A DNA stretch of 64,000 nt from Clusia tigrina (GCA_920105625.2 OV050031.1:82779995-82843994), one strand, 5' to 3'. Numbered from the stretch's first letter, positions 1-14,240 are shown. The notes: generated from the sequence alone by a model not told the origin. Translations and numbers: made by a program.

Positions 1-2567
1 GCTGACAGAGGCTGCGACGCTGACTGAGGCAGATAGGGGTAGATATAGGCATACAGAAGGCAGCAGACCCCCCAATCGACAGCGGCTGTGACTGAGACCC
101 CTACATAGACGCTAACAGAGGCTGCGACGCCGACTGAGATGCCGACTGAGGCAGATAAGGGTAGATATAAGTATAGAGAAGCAGCAGAACCCCCAATCGA
201 CAGCGGCAACGACTGAGACTCCTACAGAGACGCTGACAGAGGCTGTGACGCTGTGACGCCGACTGAGATGCCAACTGAGCCAGATAGGGGTAGATATAGG
301 CATAGAGAAGGCAAAATACTCCCCAATCGACAGCGGCAGCGACTGAGACGCCTACAGAGATGCCGACAGAGGCTGCGACGCCGACTGAGGCAGATAGGGG
401 TAGATATAGGCTTAGAGAAGGCAGCAGACAACTCAATCGACAGCGGTAGCGACTGAGACACCTACAGAGGTGCTGACAGAGGCTGCGACGCCGACTGAGG
501 CAGATAGGGGTGGATATAGGCATAGAGAAGGCAACAGTCCCCCAATCGACAGCGGCAGCGACTGAGGCGCCTACAGAAATACTGACAAAGGCTGCGACGC
601 CGACTGAGACGCCGACTGAGGCAGATAAGTGTGGATATAGGCATAGAGCAGGCAGCAGACCCCTCAATCGACAGCGGCAGCGACTGAGACGCCTACACAG
701 ACGCTTACAGAGGCTGCGACGCCGAGTGAGGCAGATAGGGGTAGATAAACGCAAAGAGAAGGTAGCAGACCCCCCAATCGACAGCGGCAGCGACAGAGTC
801 GCCTTCAGAGACGCTGACAGAGGCTGCGACGATGACTGAGACACCGACTGAGGCAGATAGGGGTAGATATAGGCATAGAGAAGGCAGCAGACCCCTCAAT
901 CGACAGCGGCAGCGACTGAGACGTCTACAGCGACGCTGACAGAGGCTGCGACGCTGACTGAGACTCCTACTGAGGCAGATAAGGGTAGATATAGGTATAG
1001 AGAAGGCAGCAGACCCCCCAATCTACAGCGGCAGCGACTGAGACGCCTGCAGAGATGGTTACAGAGGCTGCGACGCCGACTGAGGCAGATAGGGGTAGAT
1101 AAACGCAAAGAGAAGGTAGCAGACCCCCCAATCGACAGCGGCAGCGACTGAGACTCCTACAGAAAGGCTGACAGAGGCTGCGACGCCGACTGAGGCCGAT
1201 AGGGCTGGAGATAGGCTTAGAGAAGGCAACAGGCCCCCAATCGACAGCGGCAACGACTGAGACGCCTACAGAGATGCTGACAGAAGCTGCGACGCCGACT
1301 GAGGCGCCGACTGATGCAGATAGGGGTGGATATAGGCACAAAGGAGGCAGCAGACACCCCCAACCGACAGCGGCAGCGACTGAGAAGCATACAAATATTC
1401 GGAAAGAGGCTGCGACGCCGACTGAGGCCGATAGGGGTAGATATAGGCATAGAGAAGGCAGCAGAAAACCCAATCGACAGCGGCAGCTTCTGAGACGCCT
1501 ACAGAAACGCTGACAGAGGCTGCGACGCCAACTGAGGCAGATGGGGGTGGATATAGGCATAGAGAAGGCAACAGGCCCCCAATCGACAGCGGCAGATACT
1601 GAGGCGCCTACAGAAATGCTGACAAAGGCTGCGACGCCGACTGAGACGCCGACTGAGGCAGATAGGGGTAGATACAGGCATAGAGAAGGCAGCAGACCCC
1701 TCAATCGACAGCGGCAGCGACTGAAAACGCTTACAGAGACGCTGACAGAGGCTGCGATGCCGACTGAGACGCCGACTGAGGCAGATAAGGGTAGATATAG
1801 GCATAGAGAGGGCAGCAGACCCCCCAATCTACAGCGACAGCGACTGAGACGCCTACAGACATGGTTACAGAGGCTGCGACGCCGACTGAGGCAGATAGGG
1901 GTAGATAAACGCAAAGAGAAGGTCGCAGACCACCCAATCGACAGCGGCAGCGACTGAGACTCCTACAGAACGGCTGACAGAAGCTGCGACGCCGACTGAG
2001 GCCGATAGGGCTGGATATAGGCTTAGAGAAGGCAACAGGCCCCCAATCGACAGCGGCAACGACTGAGACGCCTACAGAGACGCTGACAGAGGTTGCGACG
2101 CCGGCTGAGACGCCGACTGAGGCAGATAGGGATAAATATAGGCATAGAGAAGGCAGCAGACCCCCCAATCGACTGCGGCAGCTGAGACGCTTTCAGAGAC
2201 GCTGACAGAGGCTGCGACGCCGACTGAGACGCCGACTGAGGCAGATAGGGGTAGATATAGGCATATAGATGGCAGAAGATCCCCCCCCATTCGACAGTGG
2301 CAACTACTGAGACGCCTACAGAGACGCTGACAGAGGCTGCGACGCCGACTGAGGCAGATAAGGGTAGATATAGGCATAGAGAAGGCAGCAGACCCCCCCA
2401 ATCTACAGCTGCAGCGACTGAGACGCCTACAGAGATGGTTACAGAGGCTGCGACGCCGACTGAGGCAGATAGGGGTAGATATAGGCATAGAGAAGGCAGC
2501 AGAAAACCCAATCGACAGCGGCAGCTTCTGAGACGCCTACAGAAACGCTGACAGAGGCTGCTACGCC
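1..2567 (+). repeat. Block A, copy 1
   Basis: This block matches 4513-7079 base for base at an offset of 4512, with only scattered substitutions. Examples: 349 is C where 4861 is T, and 363 is C where 4875 is T. The match includes rare features such as the 8-bp duplication CTGTGACG x2 (243-258) and a C8 tract at 2281-2288. It may continue off the left edge. On the right the copies diverge where copy 2 switches to the GGGGGTGGATATAGG monomer type. Confidence 0.93.
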
Positions 2568-4512
2568 GACTGAGGCAGATAGGGGTAGATATAGGTATAG
2601 AGAAGGCAGCAGACCCCCCCCAATCGACAGCGGCAGCGACTGAGACGCCTACAAAAACGCTTACAGAGGCTGCGACGCCGACTGAGGCAGATAGGGGTAG
2701 ATATAGGCATACAGAAGGCAGCAGACCCCCCAATCGACAGCGGCTGTGACTGAGACCCCTACAGAGACGCTAACAGAGGCTGCGACGCCGACTGAGATGC
2801 CGACTGAGGCAGATAAGGGTAGATATAAGTATAGAGAAGCAGCAGAACCCCCAATCGACAGCGGCAACGACTGAGACTCCTACAGAGACGCTGACAGAGG
2901 CTGTGACGCCGACTGAGATGCCAACTGAGCCAGATAGGGGTAGATATAGGCATAGAGAAGGCAAAATACTCCCCAATCGACAGCGGCAGCGACTGAGACG
3001 CCTACAGAGATGCTGACAGAGGCTGCGACGCCGACTGAGGCAGATAGGGGTAGATATAGGCTTAGAGAAGGCAGCAGACCCCTCAATCGACAGCGGTAGC
3101 GACTGAGACGCCTACAGAGACGCTGACAGAGGCTGCGACGCCGACTGAGACGCCGACTGAGGCAGAAAGGGGTAAATATTGGCATAGAGAAGGCAGCAGA
3201 CCCCCCCATCGACAGAGGCAGCGACTGAGACGCCTACAGAAACGCTGACAAAGGTTGCGACGCCGACTGAGACGCCGACTGAGGCAGATAGGAGTAGACA
3301 TAGGCATAGAGAAGGCGGGAGACCCCCCAATCGACAGCGGAAGCGACTGAGACGCCTTCAGAGACGCTGACAGAGGCTGCGACGCCGACTGAGACGCCGA
3401 CTGAGGCAGATAGGGGTAGATATAGGCATAGAGAAGGCAGTAGACCCCTCAATCGACAGCGGCAGCGACTGAGACGCCTACAGAGACGCTGACAGAGGCT
3501 GCGACGCCGACTGAGGCAGATAAGGGTAGATATAGGCATAGAGAAGGCAGCAGACCCCCCCAATCTACAGCGGCAGCGACTGAGACGCCTATAGAGATGG
3601 TTACAGAGGCTGCGACATCAACTGAGGCATATAGGAGTAGATATACGCAAAGAGAAGGTAGCAGACCCCCCAATCGACAGCGGCAGCAACTGAGACTCCT
3701 ACAGAGAGGCTGACAGAGGCTGTGACGCCGACTGAGGCAGATAGGGGTGGATATAGGCATAGAGAAGGCAACAGTCCCCCAATCGACAGCGGCAGCGACT
3801 GAGGCGCCTACAGAAATACTGACAAAGGCTGCGACGCCGACTGAGACGCCGACTGAGTCAGATAAGTGTAGATATAGGCATAGAGCAGGCAGCAGACCCC
3901 TCAATCGACAGCGGCAGCGACTGAGACGCCTACACAGACGCTTACAGAGGCTGCGACGCCGAGTGAGGCAGATAGGGGTAGATAAACGCAAAGAGAAGGT
4001 AGCAGACCCCCCAATCGACAGCGGCAGCGACTGAGACTCCTACAGAGAGGCTGACAGAGGCTGTGACGCCGACTGAGGCAGATAGGGGTGGATATAGGCA
4101 TAGAGAAGGCAACAGGCCCCCAATCGACAGCGGCAGCGACTGAGGCGCCTACAGAAATACTGACAAAGGCTGCGACGCCGACTGAGACGCCGACTGAGGC
4201 AGATAAGTGTAGATATAGGCATAGAGCAGGCAGCAGACCCCTCAATCGACAGCGGCAGCTTCTGAGACGCCTACACAGACGCTTACAGAGGCTGCGACGC
4301 CGAGTGAGGCAGATAGGGGTAGATATACGCATAGAGAATGTAGCAGACCCCCCAATCGACAGCGGCAGCGACAGAGTCGCCTTCAGAGACGCTGACAGAG
4401 GCTGCGACGCCGACTGAGACGCCGACTGAGGCAGATAGGGGTAGATATAGGCATAGAGAAGGCAGCAGACCCCTCAATCGACAGCGGCAGCGACTGAGAC
4501 GTCTACAGCGAC
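2568..4512 (+). repeat. Satellite between the two A blocks
   Basis: This part is all monomers. About 2659-3110 repeats the first 450 bp of the window (offset 2658, then 2650 because the 8-bp CTGTGACG duplication is absent). A three-monomer unit of 341 bp is tandemly doubled at 3684-4024 and from 4025. The stretch 2745-3777 recurs at 10858-11890. Confidence 0.88.
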
Positions 4513-7079
4513 GCTGACAGAGGCTGCGACGCTGACTGAGGCAGATAGGGGTAGATATAGGCATACAGAAGGCAGCAGACCCCCCAATCGACAGCGGCTG
4601 TGACTGAGACCCCTACATAGACGCTAACAGAGGCTGCGACGCCGACTGAGATGCCGACTGAGGCAGATAAGGGTAGATATAAGTATAGAGAAGCAGCAGA
4701 ACCCCCAATCGACAGCGGCAACGACTGAGACTCCTACAGAGACGCTGACAGAGGCTGTGACGCTGTGACGCCGACTGAGATGCCAACTGAGCCAGATAGG
4801 GGTAGATATAGGCATAGAGAAGGCAAAATACTCCCCAATCGACAGCGGCAGCGACTGAGATGCCTACAGAGATGCTGACAGAGGCTGCGACGCCGACTGA
4901 GGCAGATAGGGGTAGATATAGGCTTAGAGAAGGCAGCAGACAACTCAATCGACAGCGGTAGCGACTGAGACACCTACAGAGGTGCTGACAGAGGCTGCGA
5001 CGCCGACTGAGGCAGATAGGGGTGGATATAGGCATAGAGAAGGCAACAGTCCCCCAATCGACAGCGGCAGCGACTGAGGCGCCTACAGAAATACTGACAA
5101 AGGCTGCGACGCCGACTGAGACGCCGACTGAGGCAGATAAGTGTGGATATAGGCATAGAGCAGGCAGCAGACCCCTCAATCGACAGCGGCAGCGACTGAG
5201 ACGCCTACACAGACGCTTACAGAGGCTGCGACGCCGAGTGAGGCAGATAGGGGTAGATAAACGCAAAGAGAAGGTAGCAGACCCCCCAATCGACAGCGGC
5301 AGCGACAGAGTCGCCTTCAGAGACGCTGACAGAGGCTGCGACGCTGACTGAGACGCCGACTGAGGCAGATAGGGGTAGATATAGGCATAGAGAAGGCAGC
5401 AGACCCCTCAATCGACAGCGGCAGCGACTGAGACGTCTACAGCGACGCTGACAGAGGCTGCGACGCTGACTGAGACTCCTACTGAGGCAGATAAGGGTAG
5501 ATATAGGTATAGAGAAGGCAGCAGACCCCCCAATCTACAGCGGCAGCGACTGAGACGCCTGCAGAGATGGTTACAGAGGCTGCGACGCCGACTGAGGCAG
5601 ATAGGGGTAGATAAACGCAAAGAGAAGGTAGCAGACCCCCCAATCGACAGCGGCAGCGACTGAGACTCCTACAGAAAGGCTGACAGAGGCTGCGACGCCG
5701 ACTGAGGCCGATAGGGCTGGAGATAGGCTTAGAGAAGGCAACAGGCCCCCAATCGACAGCGGCAACGACTGAGACGCCTACAGAGATGCTGACAGAAGCT
5801 GCGACGCCGACTGAGGCGCCGACTGATGCAGATAGGGGTAGATATAGGCACAAAGGAGGCAGCAGACACCCCCAACCGACAGCGGCAGCGACTGAGAAGC
5901 ATACAAATATTCGGAAAGAGGCTGCGACGCCGACTGAGGCCGATAGGGGTAGATATAGGCATAGAGAAGGCAGCAGAAAACCCAATCGACAGCGGCAGCT
6001 TCTGAGACGCCTACAGAAACGCTGACAGAGGCTGCGACGCCAACTGAGGCAGATGGGGGTGGATATAGGCATAGAGAAGGCAACAGGCCCCCAATCGACA
6101 GCGGCAGATACTGAGGCGCCTACAGAAATGCTGACAAAGGCTGCGACGCCGACTGAGACGCCGACTGAGGCAGATAGGGGTAGATACAGGCATAGAGAAG
6201 GCAGCAGACCCCTCAATCGACAGCGGCAGCGACTGAAAACGCTTACAGAGACGCTGACAGAGGCTGCGATGCCGACTGAGACGCCGACTGAGGCAGATAA
6301 GGGTAGATATAGGCATAGAGAGGGCAGCAGACCCCCCAATCTACAGCGACAGCGACTGAGACGCCTACAGACATGGTTACAGAGGCTGCGACGCCGACTG
6401 AGGCAGATAGGGGTAGATAAACGCAAAGAGAAGGTCGCAGACCACCCAATCGACAGCGGCAGCGACTGAGACTCCTACAGAACGGCTGACAGAAGCTGCG
6501 ACGCCGACTGAGGCCGATAGGGCTGGATATAGGCTTAGAGAAGGCAACAGGCCCCCAATCGACAGCGGCAACGACTGAGACGCCTACAGAGACGCTGACA
6601 GAGGTTGCGACGCCGGCTGAGACGCCGACTGAGGCAGATAGGGATAAATATAGGCATAGAGAAGGCAGCAGACCCCCCAATCGACTGCGGCAGCTGAGAC
6701 GCTTTCAGAGACGCTGACAGAGGCTGCGACGCCGACTGAGACGCCGACTGAGGCAGATAGGGGTAGATATAGGCATATAGATGGCAGAAGATCCCCCCCC
6801 ATTCGACAGTGGCAACTACTGAGACGCCTACAGAGACGCTGACAGAGGCTGCGACGCCGACTGAGGCAGATAAGGGTAGATATAGGCATAGAGAAGGCAG
6901 CAGACCCCCCCAATCTACAGCTGCAGCGACTGAGACGCCTACAGAGATGGTTACAGAGGCTGCGACGCCGACTGAGGCAGATAGGGGTAGATATAGGCAT
7001 AGAGAAGGCAGCAGAAAACCCAATCGACAGCGGCAGCTTCTGAGACGCCTACAGAAACGCTGACAGAGGCTGCTACGCC
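4513..7079 (+). repeat. Block A, copy 2
   Basis: This is the second copy of 1-2567, including the matching 8-bp duplication and a C8 tract at 6793-6800. Its end overlaps a further local duplication: about 5945-6625 reappears at 6983-7663 (offset 1038). Confidence 0.93.
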
Positions 7080-7663
7080 AACTGAGGCAGATGGGGGTGG
7101 ATATAGGTATAGAGAAGGCAACAGGCCCCCAATCGACAGCGGCAGCGACTGAGGCGCCTACAGAAATGCTGACAAAGGCTGCGACGCCGACTGAGACGCC
7201 GACTGAGGCAGATAGGGGTAGATACAGGCATAGAGAAGGCAGCAGACCCCTCAATCGACAGCGGCAGCGACTGAAAACGCTTACAGAGACGCTGACAGAG
7301 GCTGCGATGCCGACTGAGACGCCGACTGAGGCAGATAAGGGTAGATATAGGCATAGAGAGGGCAGCAGACCCCCCAATCTACAGCGGCAGCGACTGAGAC
7401 GCCTACAGAGATGGTTACAGAGGCTGCGACGCCGACTGAGGCAGATAGGGGTAGATAAACGCAAAGAGAAGGTCGCAGACCACCCAATCGACAGCGGCAG
7501 CGACTGAGACTCCTACAGAACGGCTGACAGAAGCTGCGACGCCGACTGAGGCCGATAGGGCTGGATATAGGCTTAGAGAAGGCAACAGGCCCCCAATCGA
7601 CAGCGGCAACGACTGAGACGCCTACAGAGACGCTGACAGAGGTTGCGACGCCGGCTGAGACGC
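6983..7663 (+). repeat. Local duplication of 5945-6625
   Basis: The offset is 1038 bp. Shared details include the GGGGGTGGATATAGG monomer, the GACTGAAAACGC variant and the GATAAACGC variant. The copies part after GCCGGCTGAGACGCCGACTGA, where one continues GGCAG and the other TGCAG. Confidence 0.87.
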
Positions 7664-8316
7664 CGACTGATGCAGATAGGGGTGGATATAGGCAAAAAGA
7701 AGGCAGCAGACACCCTCAATCGACAGCGGCAGCGACTGAGAAGCCTACAAAGATTCTACCAGAGGCTGCGACGCCGCCTGAGGCCGATAGGGGTAGATAT
7801 AGGCATAGAGAAGGTAGCAGACAACCCAATCGACAGAGGCAGCTTCTGAGACGCCTACAGAAACGCTGACAGAGGCTGCGACGCCAACTGAGGCAGATGG
7901 GGGTGGATATAGGCATAGAGAAGGCAACAGGCGCCCAATCGACAGCGGCAGCGACTGAGGCGCCTACAGAAATGCTGACAAATGCTGCGACGCCGACTGA
8001 GACGCCGACTGAGGCAGATAGGGGTAGATATAGGCATAGAGAAGGCAGCAGAGCCCTCAATCGACAGCGGCAGCGACTGAGACGCCTACAGAGACGCTGA
8101 CAGAGGCTGCGACACCGACTGAGACGCCGACTGAGGCAGATAAGGGTAGATATAGGCATAGAGGAGGCAGCAGACCCCCCAATCTACAGCGGCAGCGACT
8201 GAGACGCCTACAGAGATGGTTACAGAGGCTGCGACGCCGACTGAGGCAGATAGGGGTAGATAAACGCAAAGAGAAAGTAGCAGACCCCCCAATGGACAGC
8301 GGCAGCGACTGAGACT
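7180..8316 (+). repeat. Block B, copy 1
   Basis: This block matches 13104-14240 at a constant offset of 5924, including the uncommon AAGATTCTACCAGAGG and ACGCCGCCTGAGG variants at 7750-7780 and 13674-13704. Confidence 0.88.
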
Positions 8317-9885
8317 CCTACACAAAGGCTGACAGAGGCTGCGACGCCGACTAAGGCAGATATGGCTGGATATAGGCATAGAGAAGGCAACAGGCCCCCA
8401 ATCGACAGCGGCAACGACTGAGACGCCTACAAAGACGCTGACGGAGGCTGCGACGCCGACTGAGACGCCGACTGAGGCAGATAGGGATAAATATAGGCAT
8501 AGAGAAGGCAGCAGACCCCCCAATCGACTGCGGCAGCTGAGACGCTTTCAGAGACGCTGACAGAGGCTGCGACGCCGACTGAGACGCCGACTGAGGCAGA
8601 TAGGGGTAGATATAGGCATATAGATGGCAGAAGATCCCCCCCCATTCGACAGTGGCAACTACTGAGACGCCTACAGAGACGCTGACAGAGGCTGCGACGC
8701 CGACTGAGGCAGATAAGGGTAGATATAGGCATAGAGAAGGCAGCAGACCCCCCCAATCTACAGCTGCAGCGACTGAGACGCCTACAGAGATAGTTACAGA
8801 GGCTGCGACGCCAACTGAGGCAGATAGTAGTAGATATACGCAAAGAGAAGGTAGCAGACCCCCCAATCGACAGCGGCAGCGATTGAGACTCCTACAGAGA
8901 GGCTGACAGAGGCTGTGACGCCGACTGAGGCAGATAGGGGTGGATATAGGCATAGAGAAGGCAACAGGCCCCCAATCGACAGCGGCAACGACTGAGACGC
9001 CTACAGACACGCTGACAGAGGCTGCGACGCCAACTGAGGCAGATAGGGGTAAATATAGGCATAGACAAGGCAGCAGACCCCCCAATCGACAGAGGCAGCG
9101 ACTGAGACGCCTACAGAAACGCTGACAAAGGCTGCGACGCCGACTGAGAAGCCGACTGAGGCAGATAGGGGTAGATATAGGCATAGAGAAGGCAGGAGAC
9201 CCCCCCATCGACAACGGCAGCGACTGAGACGCTTTCAGAGACGCTGACAGAGGCTGCGACGCCGACTGAGGCAGATAGGGGTAGATATAGGCATAGAGAA
9301 GGCAGCAGACCCCCCATTCGACAGCGGCAACTACTGAGACGCCTACAGAGACGCTGACAGAAGCTGTGACGCCGACTGACACGCCGACTGAGGCAGATAG
9401 GGGTAGATATAGGCATAGGGAAGGCAGCAGATCTCCCAATCGACAGCGGCAGCGACTGAGACGCCTACAGAGATGCTAACAGAGGCTGCGACGCCGACTG
9501 AGGCAGATAGGGGTAGATATAGGCATATAGATGGCAGCAGACCCCCCCAATCGACAGCGGCAGCGACTGAGACGCCTACAGATACGATGACAGAGGCTGC
9601 GACGCCGACTGAGGCAGATAGGGGTGGATATAGGCATGGAGAAGGCAGAAGACCACTCAATCGACAGCGGCAGCGACTGAGACGCTTTCAGAGACGCTGA
9701 CAGAGGCTGCGCCGCCGACTGAGACGCCGACTGAGGCAGATAGGGGTAGATATAGGCATAAAGAAGCCAGCAGACACCCCCAATCGACAGTGCCAGCGAC
9801 TGAGACGCCTACAAAGATTCTGACAGACGCTGTGATGCCGACTGAGGTAGATAGGGGTAGATATAGGCATAGGGAAGGCAGGAGA

Positions 9886-9895
9886 CCCCCCCCCC
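9886..9895 (+). repeat. Longest C tract of the array (C10)
   Basis: The monomer's C tract, usually five to seven, is ten here. Other long tracts are C9 at 56183-56191 and C8 at 2281-2288, 6793-6800, 8636-8643, 48921-48928 and 61061-61068. Single-base changes here shift every reading frame. They could be real or, in part, homopolymer sequencing error. Confidence 0.9.
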
Positions 9896-10027
9896 ATTCG
9901 ACTGCGGCAACTACTGAGACGCCGACAGAGATGCTGACAGAGGCTGCGACACCGACTGAGCAGATAGGGGTAGATATAGGCATAGAGAAGGCAGCAGACC
10001 CCCCAATAGACAGCGGCAGCGACTGAG

Positions 10028-10090
10028 ACGGCCACAGAGACGCTGTCAGAGGCTGCGACGCCGACTGAGAACCGATGAGGGAGATAAGAG
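10028..10090 (+). repeat. Rare monomer type (GACGGCCACAG...CGATGAGGGAGATAAGAG), left-domain copy
   Basis: This unit has GACGGCCACAGAGACGCTGT in place of GACGCCTACAGAGACGCTGA, and CCGATGAGGGAGATAAGAG in place of CCGACTGAGGCAGATAGGGG. Here the 12-bp element reads GAGAACCGATGAGG, one base off the right-hand copies. Confidence 0.9.
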
Positions 10091-10285
10091 TAGATATAGA
10101 CATAGAGAAGGTAGCAGACCCCCAATCGACAGCGGCAACGACTGAGACGCCTACAGAGACGCTGACAGAGGCTGCGACACCGACTGCGGCAGATAGGGGT
10201 AGATATAGGCATAGAGAAGGCAGCAGACCCCCCAATCAACAGCGGAAGCGACTGAGACGCCCACAGAGACGCTAACAGAGGCTGC

Positions 10286-10321
10286 GACGCCGACTGAGAC
10301 GCCGACTGAGACGCCGACTGA
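10286..10321 (+). repeat. 12-bp minisatellite, three units
   Basis: Three consecutive copies of GACGCCGACTGA are present, followed by GGCATATAGG, a variant of the usual GGCAGATAGG. Confidence 0.95.
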
Positions 10322-10857
10322 GGCATATAGGGGTAGATATAGGCATATAGAAGGCAGCATACCCCCCCAATCGAAAGCGGCAGCTACTGAGACGCCTTCA
10401 GATACGATGACAGAGGCTGCGACGCAGACTGAGACAACGACTGAAGCAGATAGGGGTGGATATAGCCATAGAGAATACAGAATTCCCCCAATCGACAGCG
10501 GCAGCGACTGAGACACCTACAGAGGTGCTGACAGAGGCTGCGACGCCGACTGAGGCAGATAGGGGTAGATATAGGCATAGAGACGGCAGCAGACCCCCCC
10601 AATCGGCAGCGGCAGCGACTGAGACGCCTACAGAAACGCTTACAGAGGCTGCGACGCCGACTGAGACGCCGACTGAGGCAGATAGGAGTAGACATAGGCA
10701 TAGAAAAGGCGGGAGACCCCCCAATCGACAGCGGAAGCGACTGAGACGCCTTCAGAGACGCTGACAGAGGCTGCGACGCCGACTGAGACGCCGACTGAGG
10801 CAGATAGGGGTAGATATAGGCATAGAGAAGGCAGTAGACCCCTCAATCGACAGCGGC

Positions 10858-11890
10858 AGCGACTGAGACGCCTACAAAGACGCTGACAGAGGCTGCGACG
10901 CCGACTGAGATGCCGACTGAGGCAGATAAGGGTAGATATAAGTATAGAGAAGCAGCAGAACCCCCAATCGACAGCGGCAACGACTGAGACTCCTACAGAG
11001 ACGCTGACAGAGGCTGTGACGCCGACTGAGATGCCAACTGAGCCAGATAGTGGTAGATATAGGCATAAAGAAGGCAAAATACTCCCCAATCGACAGCGGC
11101 AGCGACTGAGACGCCTACAGAGATGCTGACAGAGGCTGCGACGCCGACTGAGGCAGATAGGGGTAGATATAGGCTTAGAGAAGGCAGCAGACCCCTCAAT
11201 CGACAGCGGTAGCGACTGAGACGCCTACAGAGACGCTGACAGAGGCTGCGACGCCGACTGAGACGCCGACTGAGGCAGAAAGGGGTAAATATAGGCATAG
11301 AGAAGGCAGCAGACCCCCCCATCGACAGAGGCAGCGACTGAGACGCCTACAGAAACGCTGACAAAGGTTGCGACGCCGACTGAGACGCCGACTGAGGCAG
11401 ATAGGAGTAGACATAGGCATAGAGAAGGCGGGAGACCCCCCAATCGACAGCGGAAGCGACTGAGACGCCTTCAGAGACGCTGACAGAGGCTGCGACGCCG
11501 ACTGAGACGCCGACTGAGACAGATAGGGGTAGATATAGGCATAGAGAAGGCAGTAGACCCCTCAATCGACAGCGGCAGCGACTGAGACGCCTTCAGAGAC
11601 GCTGACAGAGGCTGCGACGCCGACTGAGGCAGATAAGGGTAGATATAGGCATAGAGAAGGCAGCAGACCCCCCCAATCTACAGCGGCAGCGACTGAGACG
11701 CCTATAGAGATGGTTACAGAGGCTGCGACATCAACTGAGGCATATAGGAGTAGATATACGCAAAGAGAAGGTAGCAGACCCCCCAATCGACAGCGGCAGC
11801 GACTGAGACTCCTACAGAGAGGCTGACAGAGGCTGTGACGCCGACTGAGGCAGATAGGGGTGGATATAGGCATAGAGAAGGCAACAGTCC
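10858..11890 (+). repeat. Block C, second copy of 2745-3777
   Basis: The offset is 8113 bp. Shared rare variants include GAAGCAGCAGAAC (a one-base deletion), GGCAAAATACTCC, AGGAGTAGACATAGG and GGCATATAGGAGTAG. The match ends at the GGCAACAGTCC monomer. Confidence 0.9.
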
Positions 11891-13103
11891 CCCCAATCGA
11901 CAGCGGCAGCGACTGAGACGCCTACAGATACGATGACAGAGGCTGCGACGCCGACTGAGGCAGATAGGGTTAGATATAGGCATAGAGAAGGCAGGAGACC
12001 CCCCAATCGACAGCGGCAGCGACTGAGACGCTTTCAGAGACGCTGACAGAGGCTGCGACGCCGACTGAGGCAGATAGGGGTAGATATAGGCATAGAGAAG
12101 GCAGCAGACCCCCCATTCGACAGCGGCAACTACTGAGACGCCTACAGAGACGCTGACAGAGGCTGCGATGCCGGCTGAGACGCCGACTGAGGCAGATAGG
12201 GGTAGATATAGGCATAGGGAAGGCAGCAGATCTCCCAATCGACAGCGGCAGCGACTGAGACGCCTACAGAGATGCTAACAGAGTCTGCGACGCCGACTGA
12301 GACGCCGACTGAGGCAGATAGGGTTAGATATAGGCATATAGATGGCAGCAGACCCCCCAATCGACAGCGGCAGCGACTGAGACGCCTACAGCGACGCTGA
12401 CAGAGGCTGCGACGCTGACTGAGACGCCGACTGAGGCAGATAAGGGTAGATATAGGTATAGAGAAGGCAGCAGACGCCCCAATCTACAGCGGCAGCGACT
12501 GAGACGCCTACAGAGATGGTTACAGAGGCTGCGACGCCGACTGAGGCAGATAGGGGTAGATAAACGCAAAGAGAAGGTAGCAGACCCCCCAATCGACAGC
12601 GGCAGCGACTGAGACTCCTACAGAGAGGCTGACAGAGGCTGTGACGCCGACTGAGGCAGATGGGGGTGGATATAGGCGTAGAGAAGGCAACAGGCCCCCA
12701 ATCGACAGCGGCAGCGACTGAGGCGCCTACAGAAATACTGACAAAGGCTGCGACGCCGACTGAGACGCCGACTGAGGCAGATAAGGGTAGATATAGGCAT
12801 AGAGCAGGCAGCAGACCCCTCAATCGACAGCGGCAGCGACTGAGACGCCTACACAGACGCTTACAGAGGCTGCGACGCCGAGTGAGGCAGATAGGGGTAG
12901 ATATACGCATAGAGAATGTAGCAGACCCCCCAATCGACAGCGGCAGCGACAGAGTCGCCTTCAGAGACGCTGACAGAGGCTGCGACGCCGACTGAGACGC
13001 CGACTGAGGCAGATAGGGGTAGATATAGGCATAGAGAAGGCAGCAGACCCCTCAATCGACAGCGGCAGCGACTGAAAACGCTTACAGAGACGCTGACAGA
13101 GGC
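11891..13103 (+). repeat. Satellite between blocks C and B
   Basis: The region is all monomers. 12021-12358 matches 9222-9560. The stretch before 12995 resembles 4088-4417 (offset 8578), including the GAATGTAGCAGACC and CGACAGAGTCGCC variants. Confidence 0.83.
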
Positions 13104-14240
13104 TGCGATGCCGACTGAGACGCCGACTGAGGCAGATAGGGGTAGATACAGGCATAGAGAAGGCAGCAGACCCCTCAGTCGGCAGCGGCAGCGACTGAAA
13201 ACGCTTACAGAGACGCTGACAGAGGCTGCGATGCCGACTGAGACGCCGACTGAGGCAGATAAGGGTAGATATAGGCATAGAGAGGGCAGCAGACCCCCCA
13301 ATCTACAGCGGCAGCGACTGAGTCGCCTACAGAGATGGTTACAGAGGCTGCGACGCCGACTGAGGCAGATAGGGGTAGATAAACGCAAAGAGAAGGTCGC
13401 AGACCACCCAATCGACAGCGGCAGCGACTGAGACTCCTACAGAACGGCTGACAGAAGCTGCGACGCCGACTGAGGCCGATAGGGCTGGATATAGGCTTAG
13501 AGAAGGCAACAGGCCCCCAATCGACAGCGGCAACGACTGAGACGCCTACAGAGACGCTGACAGAGGTTGCGACGCCGACTGAGACGCCGACTGATGCAGA
13601 TAGGGGTAGATATAGGCAAAAAGAAAGCAGCAGACACCCCCAATCGACAGCGGCAGCGACTGAGAAGCCTACAAAGATTCTACCAGAGGCTGCGACGCCG
13701 CCTGAGGCCGATAGGGGTAGATATAGGCATAAAAAAGGTAGCAGACAACCCAATCGACAGTGGCAGCTTCTGAGACGCCTACAGAAATGCTGACAGAGGC
13801 TGCGACGCCAACTGAGGCAGATGGGGGTGGATATAGGCATAGAGAAGGCAACAGGCGCCCAAGCGACAGCGGCAGCGACTGAGGCGCCTACAGAAATGCT
13901 GACAAAGGCTGCGACGCCGACTGAGACGCCGACTGAGGCAGATAGGGGTAGATATAGGCATAGAGAAGGCAGCAGACCCCTCAATCGACAGCGGCAGAGA
14001 CTGAGACGCCTACAGAGACGCTGACAGAGGCTGCGACACCGACTGAGACGCCGACTGAGGCAGATAAGGGTAGATATAGGCATAGAGAAGGCAGCAGACC
14101 CCCCAATCTACAGCGGCAGCGACTGAGACGCCTACAGAGATGGTTACAGAGGCTGCGACGCCGACTGAGGCAGATAGGGGTAGATAAACGCAAAGAGAAG
14201 GTAGCAGACCCCCCAATCGACAGCGGCAGCGACTGAGGCT
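13104..14240 (+). repeat. Block B, copy 2
   Basis: This is the counterpart of 7180-8316. Small differences are visible, for example AAAAAAGGTAGC at 13731-13742 against AGAGAAGGTAGC in copy 1. Confidence 0.88.

Larger units (their letters stand above)
8317..10857 (+). repeat. Satellite, mixed monomers
   Basis: No unique DNA is seen. About 8468-8798 repeats 6625-6955 (offset 1843), including the four-base deletion CGGCAGCTGAG and the C8 tract at 8636-8643. About 9222-9560 recurs at 12021-12358. The longest C run of the window, C10, is at 9886-9895. A rare monomer type starts near 10028. Confidence 0.85.

Noticed and set aside
1541..1957. Basic, Arg/Gln-rich + strand frame of 138 codons that recurs at 6053 and 7091
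   Set aside because: It recurs only because the underlying DNA block is duplicated. It is a + strand reading of the satellite and breaks at ordinary monomer variants elsewhere.
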